From: RGIG9608 sp045602425
GTDB taxonomy: Bacteria; Bacteroidota; Bacteroidia; Bacteroidales; Paludibacteraceae
NCBI GenBank assembly: GCA_045602425.1
Contig: JAZSBO010000009.1
Span: 8,845 to 72,844, forward strand
Direction: 5' to 3'
Length of the DNA: 64,000 nt
Part shown: piece by piece, positions 31,752 to 41,195 of the stretch
How the letters are laid out: each line of letters opens with the position of its first letter
Numbering within the stretch: the stretch's first letter is position 1
The notes under the pieces: model-generated
Seen by the model: only the letters and a program-made list of their open reading frames with translations
Database searches by the model: none
Told to the model about the DNA's origin: nothing
Program-made: the position numbers and the translations under genes

Positions 31752-34100
31752 ATGGATACGCAAAAAAAACAAATGCTTTCGGAGATGCCAATGGGCAGCC
31801 GATGTGTCATACTGAAAGTGCACGGACACGGCGGTTTTCGGCATCGGATATTGGAAATGGGGTTTGTACGTGGCGAAACGGTACGTGTTTTGCGTAATGC
31901 TCCGTTGCTCGATCCTGTAGAATACGAAGTGATGGGTAGCCACGTGTCGTTGCGGCGTAGCGAAGCAGCAAACATAGAGGTCGTTTCGCTCGAAGCAGGA
32001 GCTCACCCAGACAATCTTTATCATGGTACAATAGAAGAACACGTAGCCGAAGAGGTGGAGCAAAAGAGTCGCCAACTGACAGTGGCTCTTGTAGGAAATC
32101 CGAATTGCGGCAAAACCTCGTTTTTTAATTATGCCACAGGTTTACGTGAGAAAGTTGGAAACTATAGTGGCGTAACAGTCGATTCTAAAATTGGTACATT
32201 TCATCATCGTGGTTATACTATCAACCTTGTCGATTTGCCCGGAACCTATTCGCTTACGGAATTTTCGCCCGAAGAACTTTATGTACGTTCGTTTCTTTCA
32301 GAGCAGCATCCCGATGTGGTTTTGAATATAGTAAATGCCGGCAATTTGGAGCGGAATATGTTTCTTACAACTCAACTTATCGATCAAAATCCGCGAATGG
32401 TGATGGCATTGAATATGTATGATGAACTCGAAGCCTCTGGCGATAAACTCGACTACGAGAGTTTGTCGAAAATGTTGGGTTTCCCGATCGTACCGATTGT
32501 TGCAAAAACGGGTAAAGGCATTGCTGATGTGCTCGAGACCATTGTTTGTGTTTACGAAGGAAGTTCTTCTCAAACTAAACATATTCATATCAATTATGGC
32601 GATGAATTGGAAACCGCCATTTTGCAAGTGAAAAATCTTTTACAAAAATCGATACAAGTAAATGTCCCTGCTCGCTATGTGGCTCTGAAATTGATAGAAG
32701 GCGATAGCATAATTGCAAAAATGTTGAATGATTTGCCCAATGCAGAAGATATAAAGCGTGTGGCAAAGTCGTGTCGTTTGCGTATAGAGAATGCTTACAA
32801 CGATGACATTGCGAGCATTGTCTCCGATTTGAAATATGGTTTTATACGTGGAGCTTTGAGCGAAACACTTACACAATCTTCTTCTGATAATCGAAAATTG
32901 GGGTATGCTCTTGATACGATACTTACGAATCGTTGGCTCGGATTTCCTGTATTGATATTGTTTATGTGGATAATGTTTCAAACAACATTTACACTTGGAA
33001 CTTATCCGCAAGAATGGCTCGAAAGCGGTGTAGCGTGGTTGGGCGATTTTGTTTCGCAACTTGTCCCCGATGGTATATTCCGCGATTTGTTAGTAGATGG
33101 AATAATAACAGGTGTTGGTGGAGTGTTGGTGTTTTTGCCGAATATTTTGATAATGTTTCTTTTTATTTCGTTGTTGGAAGACTCTGGTTACATGGCTCGT
33201 GCTGCATTTATAATGGATAGATTGATGCATAGGATGGGATTGCATGGCAAATCGTTTATCCCTTATTTGATAGGCTTTGGTTGTAGTGTTCCAGCGATAA
33301 TGGCAACTCGTACACTTGAAAACAAAAAAGATCGTTTGTTGACGATGCTGACCATTCCTTTTATGTCGTGTTCGGCACGTTTGCCTGTTTATTTGCTATT
33401 GGTTTCAGCTTTCTTTTCAAAGTATCAAGGTTTAATATTGTTGGGTGTCTATATGATAGGAGTGTTGGTTGCTGTAGTTACTGCTGCAGTTTTGAACAAA
33501 ACATTGTTTAAAAACGAAACCGATCAGTTTGTTATGGAATTACCACCATATCGCATTCCTACCGTTCGTAACACGTTGATACACATGTGGGAAAAAAGCG
33601 TGATGTATCTAAAAAAAATGGGAACGGTTATTCTTTTTGCTTCTATTGTTATTTGGGCGTTGTGTTACTTTCCGCATAAAGAAAATGCAACGACTGCCGA
33701 ACAGATGGAATTCTCGTATATGGGTCAGATTGGATATGCCATAGAACCTGCAATTGAGCCTTTGGGTTTTGATTGGAAAATGGGAGTTGGACTTTTGAGT
33801 GGTTTGCCTGCAAAAGAGATTATCGTATCGTCTTTGGGTATTTTGTACGAAGATTCGGAGACTTCTTCGCTGAATGCAACATTGCGTCAGCAGTTCGATG
33901 CTATTGGTTCGCCACATCTGTCGCCGTTGAGAGCATTCTCATATATATTGTTTGTGTTGCTTTATTTTCCATGTATGGCTACGTTGGTAGCTATTGGTAA
34001 AGAAGCAGGTTGGCAATGGTCGGTTTTTGCGTTGTTTTACACTACTGCTATTGCGTGGTTGTTGTCTTTTACTGTATGGCAAATCGGAAATTTGTTTTGA
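31752..34100 (+). CDS. feoB: Fused FeoA-FeoB ferrous iron transporter
   Basis: Inner-membrane Fe(II) importer. The 782-aa protein fuses an N-terminal FeoA SH3-like domain (about 10-80: LSEMPMGSRCVILKV, EMGFVRGETVRVL) to FeoB. The FeoB G domain has GNPNCGKT (115-122), the switch region NYSGVTVDSK, DLPGTYSL (G3), and NMYDELE in place of the usual NxxD guanine motif. The transmembrane part (about 400-780) has the gate motifs with conserved Cys (FGCSVPAIMATRTLENKKDR and IPFMSCSARLPVY). Fusion of FeoA and FeoB is normal in Bacteroidota. A Cys-rich small protein follows 3 bp later. Confidence 0.96.
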   Translation: MDTQKKQMLSEMPMGSRCVILKVHGHGGFRHRILEMGFVRGETVRVLRNAPLLDPVEYEVMGSHVSLRRSEAANIEVVSLEAGAHPDNLYHGTIEEHVAEEVEQKSRQLTVALVGNPNCGKTSFFNYATGLREKVGNYSGVTVDSKIGTFHHRGYTINLVDLPGTYSLTEFSPEELYVRSFLSEQHPDVVLNIVNAGNLERNMFLTTQLIDQNPRMVMALNMYDELEASGDKLDYESLSKMLGFPIVPIVAKTGKGIADVLETIVCVYEGSSSQTKHIHINYGDELETAILQVKNLLQKSIQVNVPARYVALKLIEGDSIIAKMLNDLPNAEDIKRVAKSCRLRIENAYNDDIASIVSDLKYGFIRGALSETLTQSSSDNRKLGYALDTILTNRWLGFPVLILFMWIMFQTTFTLGTYPQEWLESGVAWLGDFVSQLVPDGIFRDLLVDGIITGVGGVLVFLPNILIMFLFISLLEDSGYMARAAFIMDRLMHRMGLHGKSFIPYLIGFGCSVPAIMATRTLENKKDRLLTMLTIPFMSCSARLPVYLLLVSAFFSKYQGLILLGVYMIGVLVAVVTAAVLNKTLFKNETDQFVMELPPYRIPTVRNTLIHMWEKSVMYLKKMGTVILFASIVIWALCYFPHKENATTAEQMEFSYMGQIGYAIEPAIEPLGFDWKMGVGLLSGLPAKEIIVSSLGILYEDSETSSLNATLRQQFDAIGSPHLSPLRAFSYILFVLLYFPCMATLVAIGKEAGWQWSVFALFYTTAIAWLLSFTVWQIGNLF

Positions 34101-34103
34101 ACA

Positions 34104-34286
34104 ATGTGGCAAGAATATATTGTCTTTGGGATTCTTTTTTTGACGATAATTTTTATTGGTTATCGTTTATGGAAAATGTTTCAAAACAAAGAAAATCTTG
34201 CTTGTAAAGATTGTGATTTGTATAACAATTGTCGGAAACAGTCAAAAAAAGTTCAAAATTGCACAAATCTGAAAAACAAAAAATAG
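34104..34286 (+). CDS. FeoB-associated Cys-rich membrane protein
   Basis: A 60-aa protein with one N-terminal membrane helix (about 5-24) and a short basic tail holding four cysteines (ACKDCDLYNNCRKQ, then NC). Small proteins of this form regularly follow feoB and may act like FeoC or help assemble the transporter; the exact role is unknown. It starts 3 bp after the feoB stop and is certainly cotranscribed. Confidence 0.85.
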   Translation: MWQEYIVFGILFLTIIFIGYRLWKMFQNKENLACKDCDLYNNCRKQSKKVQNCTNLKNKK

Positions 34287-34380
34287 ACAAATGTTGTTTT
34301 ATTTTTTATAGATTTTATAGAAACAATGTTTGATTAAGGAGAAAATTCTTTAATTGTTTTAAGGTTATGTAAAAATATAG

Positions 34381-34388
34381 TATTTTTG
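34381..34388 (+). promoter_or_regulatory. -7 element (TATTTTTG) of pckA
   Basis: Exact match, 48 bases upstream of the pckA ATG. The nearest TTG (34354-34356) is spaced a little too far at 24 bases. Confidence 0.5.
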
Positions 34389-34436
34389 TAACCGAGATAA
34401 ATTTGAAAGATTAGTTTTATAATAAATTACAAAAAA

Positions 34437-36041
34437 ATGGCAAAATTAGATTTAACAAAGTACGGAATCACGGGAGCTACCGAGATTGTACACAATCCTT
34501 CGTACGAACAACTTTTCGTAGAAGAAACAAAACCAGAATTGCAAGGTTTTGAAAAAGGTCAAGAAACAGAGCTAGGTGCAGTGAATGTAATGACAGGTAT
34601 TTACACAGGACGTTCTCCTAAAGATAAATTTATCGTTAAAGACGCTTTCAGTGCAGATAAAGTATGGTGGACTTCAGAAGAATATAAAAACGATAATAAA
34701 CCTGTAACAGAAGAAGCATGGGCTACAATCAAAGATCTTGCTGTAAAAGAACTTTCGAACAAACGTCTTTTCGTAGTCGATGGTTTCTGTGGTGCTAATA
34801 AAGCTACTTGCTTGAAAGTACGTTTCATCGTTGAAGTTGCTTGGCAAGCTCATTTTGTAACTAATATGTTCATTCGTCCAACAGCAGAAGAACTTGAATC
34901 GTTTGAGCCAGATTTCATCGTTTACAATGCTTCTAAAGCAAAAGTTGAAAACTATGCTGAACTTGGTCTAAACTCTGATACAGCTGTTGTATTCAACTTG
35001 ACTTCAAAGGAACAAGTTATCCTTAACACTTGGTATGGTGGTGAAATGAAAAAAGGGTTGTTCTCGATGATGAACTTCTTCAAACCGCTTGAAGGTATCG
35101 CTTCTATGCACTGTTCGGCTAACACTGACATGGAAGAAAAAAGCACTGCTATTTTCTTTGGTTTGTCAGGTACTGGAAAAACGACACTTTCTACTGACCC
35201 AAAACGTAAACTTATTGGTGATGACGAGCACGGTTGGGACGACGAAGGTGTATTCAACTACGAAGGTGGTTGCTACGCAAAAGTTATTAATCTTGATAAA
35301 GAGTCTGAACCAGATATTTTCAATGCAATTAAACGCAATGCACTTCTTGAAAACGTAACTGTAGATGCAAATGGTAAGATTGATTTCACAGATAAGAGCG
35401 TAACAGAAAACACTCGCGTTTCTTACCCAATCGATCATATCCAAAATATCGTTAAGCCAGTATCGAAAGGTCCTGCTGCTAAACAAGTTATTTTCCTTTC
35501 TGCCGATGCATTTGGTGTATTGCCTCCTGTATCTATTTTGACTCCAGAGCAAGCTAAATATTATTTCTTGTCAGGTTTCACAGCTAAATTGGCAGGTACA
35601 GAACGTGGTATTACTGAACCAACTCCAACATTCTCTGCATGTTTCGGTGCTGCATTCCTTGAATTGCACCCAACAAAATATGCTGAAGAATTGGTAAAAA
35701 AAATGGAAGCTAATGGTGCTAAGGCATACTTGGTAAACACAGGTTGGAATGGTACAGGAAAACGTATCTCTATTAAAGATACTCGTGGTATTATCGATGC
35801 AATACTTGATGGTTCTATTGATAAAGCTCCTACAAAAACAATCCCAATGTTTGATTTTGTAGTTCCAACTGAACTTCCAGGAGTTGATCCAAAAATTCTT
35901 GACCCTCGCGATACATACGAATGTGCTTGCCAATGGGAAGAAAAAGCTAAAGATTTGGCTGGACGCTTTATTAAGAACTTTAATAAATATACTACTAACG
36001 ATGCAGGTAAAGCTCTTGTTGCAGCTGGTCCTAAATTGTAA
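34437..36041 (+). CDS. pckA: Phosphoenolpyruvate carboxykinase (ATP)
   Basis: Interconverts oxaloacetate and PEP. In fermentative Bacteroidales it often runs towards oxaloacetate, fixing CO2 on the succinate/propionate route. The 534-aa protein has the substrate loop TGRSPKDKFIV, the lysine/histidine metal region (MHCSANTDM), the kinase-specific P-loop GLSGTGKTTLSTDP (about 241-254), the second metal motif GDDEHGWDD, and RVSYPIDHI. Length matches the ATP-dependent class. Codon use looks more regular than its neighbours, as expected for a highly expressed gene. It is monocistronic with its own promoter and terminator. Confidence 0.97.
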   Translation: MAKLDLTKYGITGATEIVHNPSYEQLFVEETKPELQGFEKGQETELGAVNVMTGIYTGRSPKDKFIVKDAFSADKVWWTSEEYKNDNKPVTEEAWATIKDLAVKELSNKRLFVVDGFCGANKATCLKVRFIVEVAWQAHFVTNMFIRPTAEELESFEPDFIVYNASKAKVENYAELGLNSDTAVVFNLTSKEQVILNTWYGGEMKKGLFSMMNFFKPLEGIASMHCSANTDMEEKSTAIFFGLSGTGKTTLSTDPKRKLIGDDEHGWDDEGVFNYEGGCYAKVINLDKESEPDIFNAIKRNALLENVTVDANGKIDFTDKSVTENTRVSYPIDHIQNIVKPVSKGPAAKQVIFLSADAFGVLPPVSILTPEQAKYYFLSGFTAKLAGTERGITEPTPTFSACFGAAFLELHPTKYAEELVKKMEANGAKAYLVNTGWNGTGKRISIKDTRGIIDAILDGSIDKAPTKTIPMFDFVVPTELPGVDPKILDPRDTYECACQWEEKAKDLAGRFIKNFNKYTTNDAGKALVAAGPKL

Positions 36042-36061
36042 GAAAGTTCTGTTTTATACTG

Positions 36062-36094
36062 AAGAGAGGGTTTTTAAAAACTCTCTCTTTTTTT
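36062..36094 (+). terminator. Terminator after pckA
   Basis: Stem AGAGAG / CTCTCT with inner GTTTTTAAAAAC self-pairing, then a T7 tract. Confidence 0.8.
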
Positions 36095-36156
36095 GTTCTT
36101 ATTTGTTAAAAATGCACAAAAAACACAAAAGTGTGCAATTTTAATTTTACTTTTAT

Positions 36157-36164
36157 TACTTTTG
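36157..36164 (+). promoter_or_regulatory. -7 element (TACTTTTG) of the SDR-ALDH operon
   Basis: Exact match, 28 bases before the SDR start at 36193. Confidence 0.5.
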
Positions 36165-36192
36165 CACCCGATTTTTTAAAAAGATCATAAAA

Positions 36193-37005
36193 ATGACAAA
36201 ATTTAAAAATGCTTGTGTATTGATAACAGGAGGTGCTTCTGGTATCGGTCGAATAATGGGACGTGTTGCTCTCGAAAAAGGTGCAAAACAACTGATTATT
36301 TGGGATATTAACGAGAAAAACATTGATACTACCATTGCAGAATTGAAACAAATTGGCAATGTAGTTGGTTATAAAATTGATGTTTCGGATAGCGAAAAAA
36401 TTGTAGAATGCTATCAACAAGTGCGAAGCAATCAAGGAATGGTTGATATTTTGATAAACTGTGCCGGCGTTGTTTTTGGGAATGAAACTTTTGACAAACA
36501 AAATATTACAAGCATTGAAAAAACTATGGACATAAACGCCACAGCTCCAATGGTGATTGCTTTGCAAGTTTTGCCTGAAATGATTACTCGAGACAAAGGA
36601 CATATTTGTAATATAGCATCTGCTGCGGGAATGATTTCTAACCCAAAAATGTCGGTGTATGCAGCAAGTAAATGGGCTGTAATTGGTTGGTCGGATTCGG
36701 TAAGAATTGAACTAAAACAGATGAAAAGCAATGTTCAAATCACAACTATTGCTCCTTATTTCATCAATACGGGAATGTTCGATGGTGTTCGTTCGCGTAT
36801 TTTCCCAATATTAAAACCTAAACCTACGGTAAAGAAAATTATCCGAGCAATCGAAAAAAATAAAACTTTCAAAGGAATTCCTTTTAGTTTTCATTTCATT
36901 CGTTTTTGGCAAGCAATTTTACCTTTAGCTGTTTTCGACTTTTTCTTTGGCGAAGTAGTTGGTATATTTCATGTGATGGATAATTTTACAGGACGAAAAA
37001 ATTAA
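36193..37005 (+). CDS. Short-chain dehydrogenase/reductase
   Basis: A 270-aa NAD(P)-dependent oxidoreductase with the classical SDR motifs: cofactor motif TGGASGIG (12-19), NCAGV in the structural position, catalytic Ser in IASAAG, and Tyr156/Lys160 in YAASK. The tail is hydrophobic (about 225-260: FSFHFIRFWQAILPLAVFDFFFGEVVGIFHV), which resembles the membrane-associated SDR group acting on lipid-like alcohols or retinoids. It is followed 6 bp later by an aldehyde dehydrogenase, so an alcohol-aldehyde-acid sequence on a lipid substrate is plausible but inferred. Confidence 0.85.
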   Translation: MTKFKNACVLITGGASGIGRIMGRVALEKGAKQLIIWDINEKNIDTTIAELKQIGNVVGYKIDVSDSEKIVECYQQVRSNQGMVDILINCAGVVFGNETFDKQNITSIEKTMDINATAPMVIALQVLPEMITRDKGHICNIASAAGMISNPKMSVYAASKWAVIGWSDSVRIELKQMKSNVQITTIAPYFINTGMFDGVRSRIFPILKPKPTVKKIIRAIEKNKTFKGIPFSFHFIRFWQAILPLAVFDFFFGEVVGIFHVMDNFTGRKN

Positions 37006-37011
37006 TTATTT

Positions 37012-38379
37012 ATGAAGCAACAAATTTCAAACATTGTTACGGCTCAACGTGAGTTTTTTTTATCTGGTGAAACACGCAATTATGAGTTCAGAAAACAACA
37101 ATTAAAAATGTTGAAATCTGCTTTGAAAGAGTACGAAAAGCCGCTTTGCGAGGCGTTGTGGAAAGATTTACACAAATCGTACGAAGAGGCGATTCTTACG
37201 GAATTGAGTATTGTAACGGGCGAAATAAAAAACCATCTTTCTCACCTAAAAAAGTGGATGAAGCGGAAAAGATTTTCTACGCCAATAAAAATGTTTCCTT
37301 CGAGCAGTTATGTCGTTACCGAACCGCTTGGATGTTCATTGATTGTTTCTCCTTGGAATTATCCCGTACAATTGCTTTTGAATCCACTTGTTGGTGCAAT
37401 TTCGGCAGGTTGCACGGCAATTTTGAAACCATCGCCTTACGTTCCAAACGTATCGGCAGTTTTGGCGAAAATGATTGAAAAATATTTTGACAAGAAATAT
37501 ATCGTTGTAATTCAAGGAAATAGAGAAGTAAACGCATTGCTTTTTGAGGAACGATTTGATATTATATTTTTCACTGGAAGCCCAGAACTTGGCAAAAAAG
37601 TAATGTTGGCTGCAGCTAAAAACTTGACGCCAGTTGTGCTTGAACTCGGCGGAAAAAGTCCTTGTATTGTTGACAAAGATGCCAACATAGAAATGGCTGC
37701 ACGAAGAATTGCGTGGGGGAAAACCTTAAATGCTGGACAAACGTGCATAGCTCCTGACTATTTGCTGATACATCGTTCTCAAAAAGAGAAATTCGTTGCT
37801 GCATTCAAAAAAGCATTGCAAAATTTGCATGGAAATGACATCGAAAAAAGTAACCACTTTGTTCGTTTAGTAAGCGATCGTGCATTTGAACGAGTGTCAT
37901 CATATTTGAAAAACGGACGAATTCTTTTAGGAGGGAAAACTAATGTTACTGAACGATACATTGAGCCAACGTTGCTCGATGATGTTTCAGCGGATTCGCC
38001 CGTAATGCAAGAAGAAATTTTCGGTCCGGTTTTGCCTATGATTACTTTCGATTCGGAATCGGAGGTGTTACGCTTTGTAACAGAAAGAGAAAAACCATTG
38101 GCTTTCTATTATTTTGGAAACAAGAAGAAAGCGTTGGAAATAATAGGAAAAACCTCGTCAGGAGGCGCTTGCATCAATGATACGATTATGCACATTGCTA
38201 ACGAAAGAATTCCTTTCGGTGGTGTAGGTAATTCTGGAATGGGTAACTACCATGGATACAATAGTTACAAGGCTTTCTCTAACGAACGTTCGTTGGTTAT
38301 TACGCCCACTTGGTTGGATTTACCTTTTAGGTATATGCCTTACAAAATGTTTGGTTTTGTGAAGAAATATTTTCTTTAA
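37012..38379 (+). CDS. Aldehyde dehydrogenase (family 3-like)
   Basis: A 455-aa NAD(P)-dependent aldehyde dehydrogenase with general base Glu211 (LELGGKSP) and catalytic Cys245 (NAGQTCIAPDYLL). It has the class-3 features: short length, SPWNYPVQLLLNPLVGAISAGCTAILKPS, and a C-terminal GNSGMGNYHGYNSYKAFSNER. Class-3 enzymes oxidise medium- and long-chain aldehydes. The hydrophobic C-terminus (FRYMPYKMFGFVKKYFL) would fit membrane association. Its stop overlaps that of the convergent gene in TTAA (38376-38379). Confidence 0.9.
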   Translation: MKQQISNIVTAQREFFLSGETRNYEFRKQQLKMLKSALKEYEKPLCEALWKDLHKSYEEAILTELSIVTGEIKNHLSHLKKWMKRKRFSTPIKMFPSSSYVVTEPLGCSLIVSPWNYPVQLLLNPLVGAISAGCTAILKPSPYVPNVSAVLAKMIEKYFDKKYIVVIQGNREVNALLFEERFDIIFFTGSPELGKKVMLAAAKNLTPVVLELGGKSPCIVDKDANIEMAARRIAWGKTLNAGQTCIAPDYLLIHRSQKEKFVAAFKKALQNLHGNDIEKSNHFVRLVSDRAFERVSSYLKNGRILLGGKTNVTERYIEPTLLDDVSADSPVMQEEIFGPVLPMITFDSESEVLRFVTEREKPLAFYYFGNKKKALEIIGKTSSGGACINDTIMHIANERIPFGGVGNSGMGNYHGYNSYKAFSNERSLVITPTWLDLPFRYMPYKMFGFVKKYFL

Positions 38380-38858
38380 TAATCGATAATTTCTTCTGTA
38401 TAAATACCAAAATAGGAAACAGGGTATTCGCCACATATCATATCGAATTGTAGCGATTTCGGTTCGTTGTTATTATTATAAGTAACGATTCCTTTTAAAT
38501 CGTGGATTTCCCATTTTTCGAAAGGTCCTCCCATTGCCCAAGGTATGATGTTGTTACCACTAACATTTCCGTCTAAATCTTTTTCTACAGAAGGAATGGT
38601 CATATTTATACGCACAGGCATTTTTTCTGCAAATTTTACCTTTTTTAGAAAAATATCGTAAAGACCTTTGTCGTTTAATGATTCGGAAAGCGTAACACGA
38701 ATACCCTTGTCAATGAATTTTGAACCATCGCTATTCGTAACAATAACATCGCCTAAAAAACTTTTAGTGGATGTTTTGTCTTTGTTTATTTCGTATCCTT
38801 CACAACTTGTGAAAATATGCATTAGTAAACAAAAAATGATTGGCGTTTTGAGTCTCAT
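38376..38858 (-). CDS. Small lipoprotein, calycin-like
   Basis: A 160-aa predicted lipoprotein with lipobox IFTSC (Cys19) and a beta-rich mature part (LGDVIVTNSDG, GIRVTLSESLNDKGLYDIFLKKVKFAEKMPVRINMTIP, GIVTYNNNNEPKSLQFDMICG). This resembles the calycin-like/lipocalin-type domains common in Bacteroidota lipoproteins; the family call is tentative. It begins 4 bp after the TonB receptor gene, so it is probably the surface or periplasmic partner of that receptor in place of a SusD protein. Confidence 0.7.
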   Translation of the reverse strand: MRLKTPIIFCLLMHIFTSCEGYEINKDKTSTKSFLGDVIVTNSDGSKFIDKGIRVTLSESLNDKGLYDIFLKKVKFAEKMPVRINMTIPSVEKDLDGNVSGNNIIPWAMGGPFEKWEIHDLKGIVTYNNNNEPKSLQFDMICGEYPVSYFGIYTEEIIDY

Positions 38859-38862
38859 ATAA

Positions 38863-41088
38863 TTATAAATTTAGATTTAAGTTTACACCGAATGTAATAG
38901 GTTTCCCTGATTGAAGGAATGCATTTCCCATTGATACAAAATAGAAAGTATTATATTTTGTTGCAGTTAGGTTTTTGCCCCATAGCTCTATCGAAAAATA
39001 TTTCATATTCAGAGTAATGTTAGCTGCTAATAAAGCATAAAAATGTTGTTTTATGGAATTCTCTTCATTCCAATAAATATCGCCATAAGCACTTGTATTG
39101 ATATTAAAGTCGAGTGATTGTAGAATCTTATGCGTGAAGGGTATAGAATAATTTATCGAAGCTGTAAGTGTATTAGTTGGTACGTATGGAACATATTTTT
39201 TAGCGAAATCGGATTTTCCATTGTTGTATTTTACAAATTTTGCATTTGTATAGCCATAGTTTAGGTTTAGAGAAAAGTTTTTATAACGAAGTTTTGCAGT
39301 TAGTTCTGTGCCTAAACTTCTGCTTCTACCTGCGTTTGTCATCATTCTGCCTGTTCCTTTTGTAGGGAAAACGGTTAATTGTTGATTAAAAACTTCTATC
39401 CAAAAAAATGTTGCTTCGCCAGAGAGCGATGTTTCTCCAATATTGCCATTTGCAGAGACTCCTACTTCGACATTTACGCATCTTTCGGGTTTGTAAGTAA
39501 TAACATCAGCGATTTTGTAAGAGTTTGTTTCTGAGAAATAAACTCCCATATTGTTCATCATATTTTCCATCATCGCATTTTGTAAAATGTCGGAAAAGAG
39601 TTGCGTATTGAAACCGCCGCCTTTGTATCCTTCGGCTGCAGAGAAATATATTGCCCAATGTGATTGTTTGTACGAAATGGCTATTTTTGGCAAGGCTTCT
39701 ATGTATGTTAAATGTTGTTTCCCTTTGATGTAGGTTTCTAACAATCTAAATTCGGGTTGTGTTTCAGTAAATCGGTAATGAATGGTAGAATTTGAGTTAT
39801 AGGCAAAATGGCTATATTCAAAATCGAGTCGAACACCTGCTTCGAATTGCCAATTTTTTAGACGATAAAACGATGTGTGATAAATGGCAGCGTCAATATT
39901 TTGTGTAGTGAATTTACTGCCAATGACGAAATTATTTTCACTAATAAGAATTTTTGCGTCAGGAAACATTTGTGCAATACCGCTATTTGCATTTTTCAAA
40001 ATCAAACTATCAATACCATCTTTTTTAAACGTTACGGGGGCATTCATTTTGTTGTGTTTATACGACAAAGAAAGCCCTGTTATCCAGTCCCAACCTTCTG
40101 TTGTTTTCTTTTTAGGCTTTAAGGATAATTCTTGTGTTGCAACGTGTTCATTTTGATTTTGTTGCAAGGTGAAATATGACAATGGCTGATAATCTTGATC
40201 CATATTCATATTATCAAGTAAGAATTGGTAGGAAGTAGTTCCGTTGAGTTGAAATTTTTCGAAGTCGAAAGTATAAGTCAATCCTTCTAATAAATTGATG
40301 CGTTGGTATCTGCAAGAGTCGTTGTAACTAATAGGTTTTTGGGGGAAATGATACGGAAACCCTCCTTGATTAATCCAATTAAAAATTAGCGAATTTGCAA
40401 AACGACCCTGCTCTGTTTTCCATTCGGTTTTTAGTCGAGCACCTAATTCGTTCGACCAATCACATTTTTTATTGTTGAAATTATTCTTGAAAAATCCATC
40501 TGTGTGTTTAAAATACACACTTGCTCCGATACCGATGTTGTTTTTTGTTTTGTGATAGTGCGATAGTCGGGCGTGTACAGAATTCCCATTGCCATAGCCA
40601 ACAGAAAGTCTTGTCCCTTGATACGTCAACGGAGAAAGTGTAGTAAGATTAAAAACTCCGCCAATGGTATTTCGACCAAAAAGAGTTCCTTGAGGACCCC
40701 TATATACTTCTACAGAGCGAATGTCATATAAATCGAAATCGAAACTATTTTTATTTGCTATCCCAATGCCGTCTATATACATCCCAACAACGGGATTGTC
40801 TATGCGAGTCCCTAATCCACGAATATAGATAGAAGAGGTCATTTTTGATCCGTAATCGGGAATGTACAGATTGGGAACGACAGCCGAGAAATCTTTTATT
40901 GCTAAACGTTTCTCTTGTTCGATACTTTTAAGAAAAAACTGTGAAACAGGTGCTGATAAACTTTTTTGTAAGGTATTTACTCGTTGGCTTGTTATTGTTA
41001 TTTCATTTAAAGTATCGTTTAGTTCGTTTTGTGTAGCAAAAAGAATTGTTGGGAATAATATAAAAAATAAGATATATATCTTTCTCAT
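38863..41088 (-). CDS. TonB-dependent outer-membrane receptor
   Basis: A 741-aa receptor: signal peptide (about 1-18), a TonB-box-like segment (NEITITSQRV) followed by the plug (about 45-160, with SIYIRGLGTRIDNPVVGMYIDGIGIA and VEVYRGPQGTLFGRNTIGGVFNLTT), then a 22-strand-type barrel ending in an aromatic-rich strand. It lacks the N-terminal carboxypeptidase-regulatory domain and the length of SusC proteins, so it is closer to siderophore/cobalamin-type receptors. The substrate is not evident. It is cotranscribed with the small lipoprotein at 38376, and a good promoter lies upstream. Confidence 0.92.
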   Translation of the reverse strand: MRKIYILFFILFPTILFATQNELNDTLNEITITSQRVNTLQKSLSAPVSQFFLKSIEQEKRLAIKDFSAVVPNLYIPDYGSKMTSSIYIRGLGTRIDNPVVGMYIDGIGIANKNSFDFDLYDIRSVEVYRGPQGTLFGRNTIGGVFNLTTLSPLTYQGTRLSVGYGNGNSVHARLSHYHKTKNNIGIGASVYFKHTDGFFKNNFNNKKCDWSNELGARLKTEWKTEQGRFANSLIFNWINQGGFPYHFPQKPISYNDSCRYQRINLLEGLTYTFDFEKFQLNGTTSYQFLLDNMNMDQDYQPLSYFTLQQNQNEHVATQELSLKPKKKTTEGWDWITGLSLSYKHNKMNAPVTFKKDGIDSLILKNANSGIAQMFPDAKILISENNFVIGSKFTTQNIDAAIYHTSFYRLKNWQFEAGVRLDFEYSHFAYNSNSTIHYRFTETQPEFRLLETYIKGKQHLTYIEALPKIAISYKQSHWAIYFSAAEGYKGGGFNTQLFSDILQNAMMENMMNNMGVYFSETNSYKIADVITYKPERCVNVEVGVSANGNIGETSLSGEATFFWIEVFNQQLTVFPTKGTGRMMTNAGRSRSLGTELTAKLRYKNFSLNLNYGYTNAKFVKYNNGKSDFAKKYVPYVPTNTLTASINYSIPFTHKILQSLDFNINTSAYGDIYWNEENSIKQHFYALLAANITLNMKYFSIELWGKNLTATKYNTFYFVSMGNAFLQSGKPITFGVNLNLNL

Positions 41089-41113
41089 TTATAGCAATCA
41101 AAAATTTTTAATG

Positions 41114-41144
41114 CAAAGATAATGTTGAGTATGGAATTTTTCAA
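41114..41144 (-). promoter_or_regulatory. Two-box promoter of the TonB receptor operon
   Basis: Minus strand: TTG (plus 41142-41144), 20 bases, TATCTTTG (plus 41114-41121), 25 bases before the receptor start. Confidence 0.65.
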
Positions 41145-41167
41145 TCCTTATTTGTGGTGATTTTTTT

Positions 41168-41195
41168 TGTGAAAAAGAAATTTTTTTATATTTGC
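41168..41195 (+). promoter_or_regulatory. Promoter of leader repeat copy A
   Basis: TTG at 41168-41170, 17 bases, TATATTTG at 41188-41195, directly upstream of the conserved leader. Confidence 0.55.
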
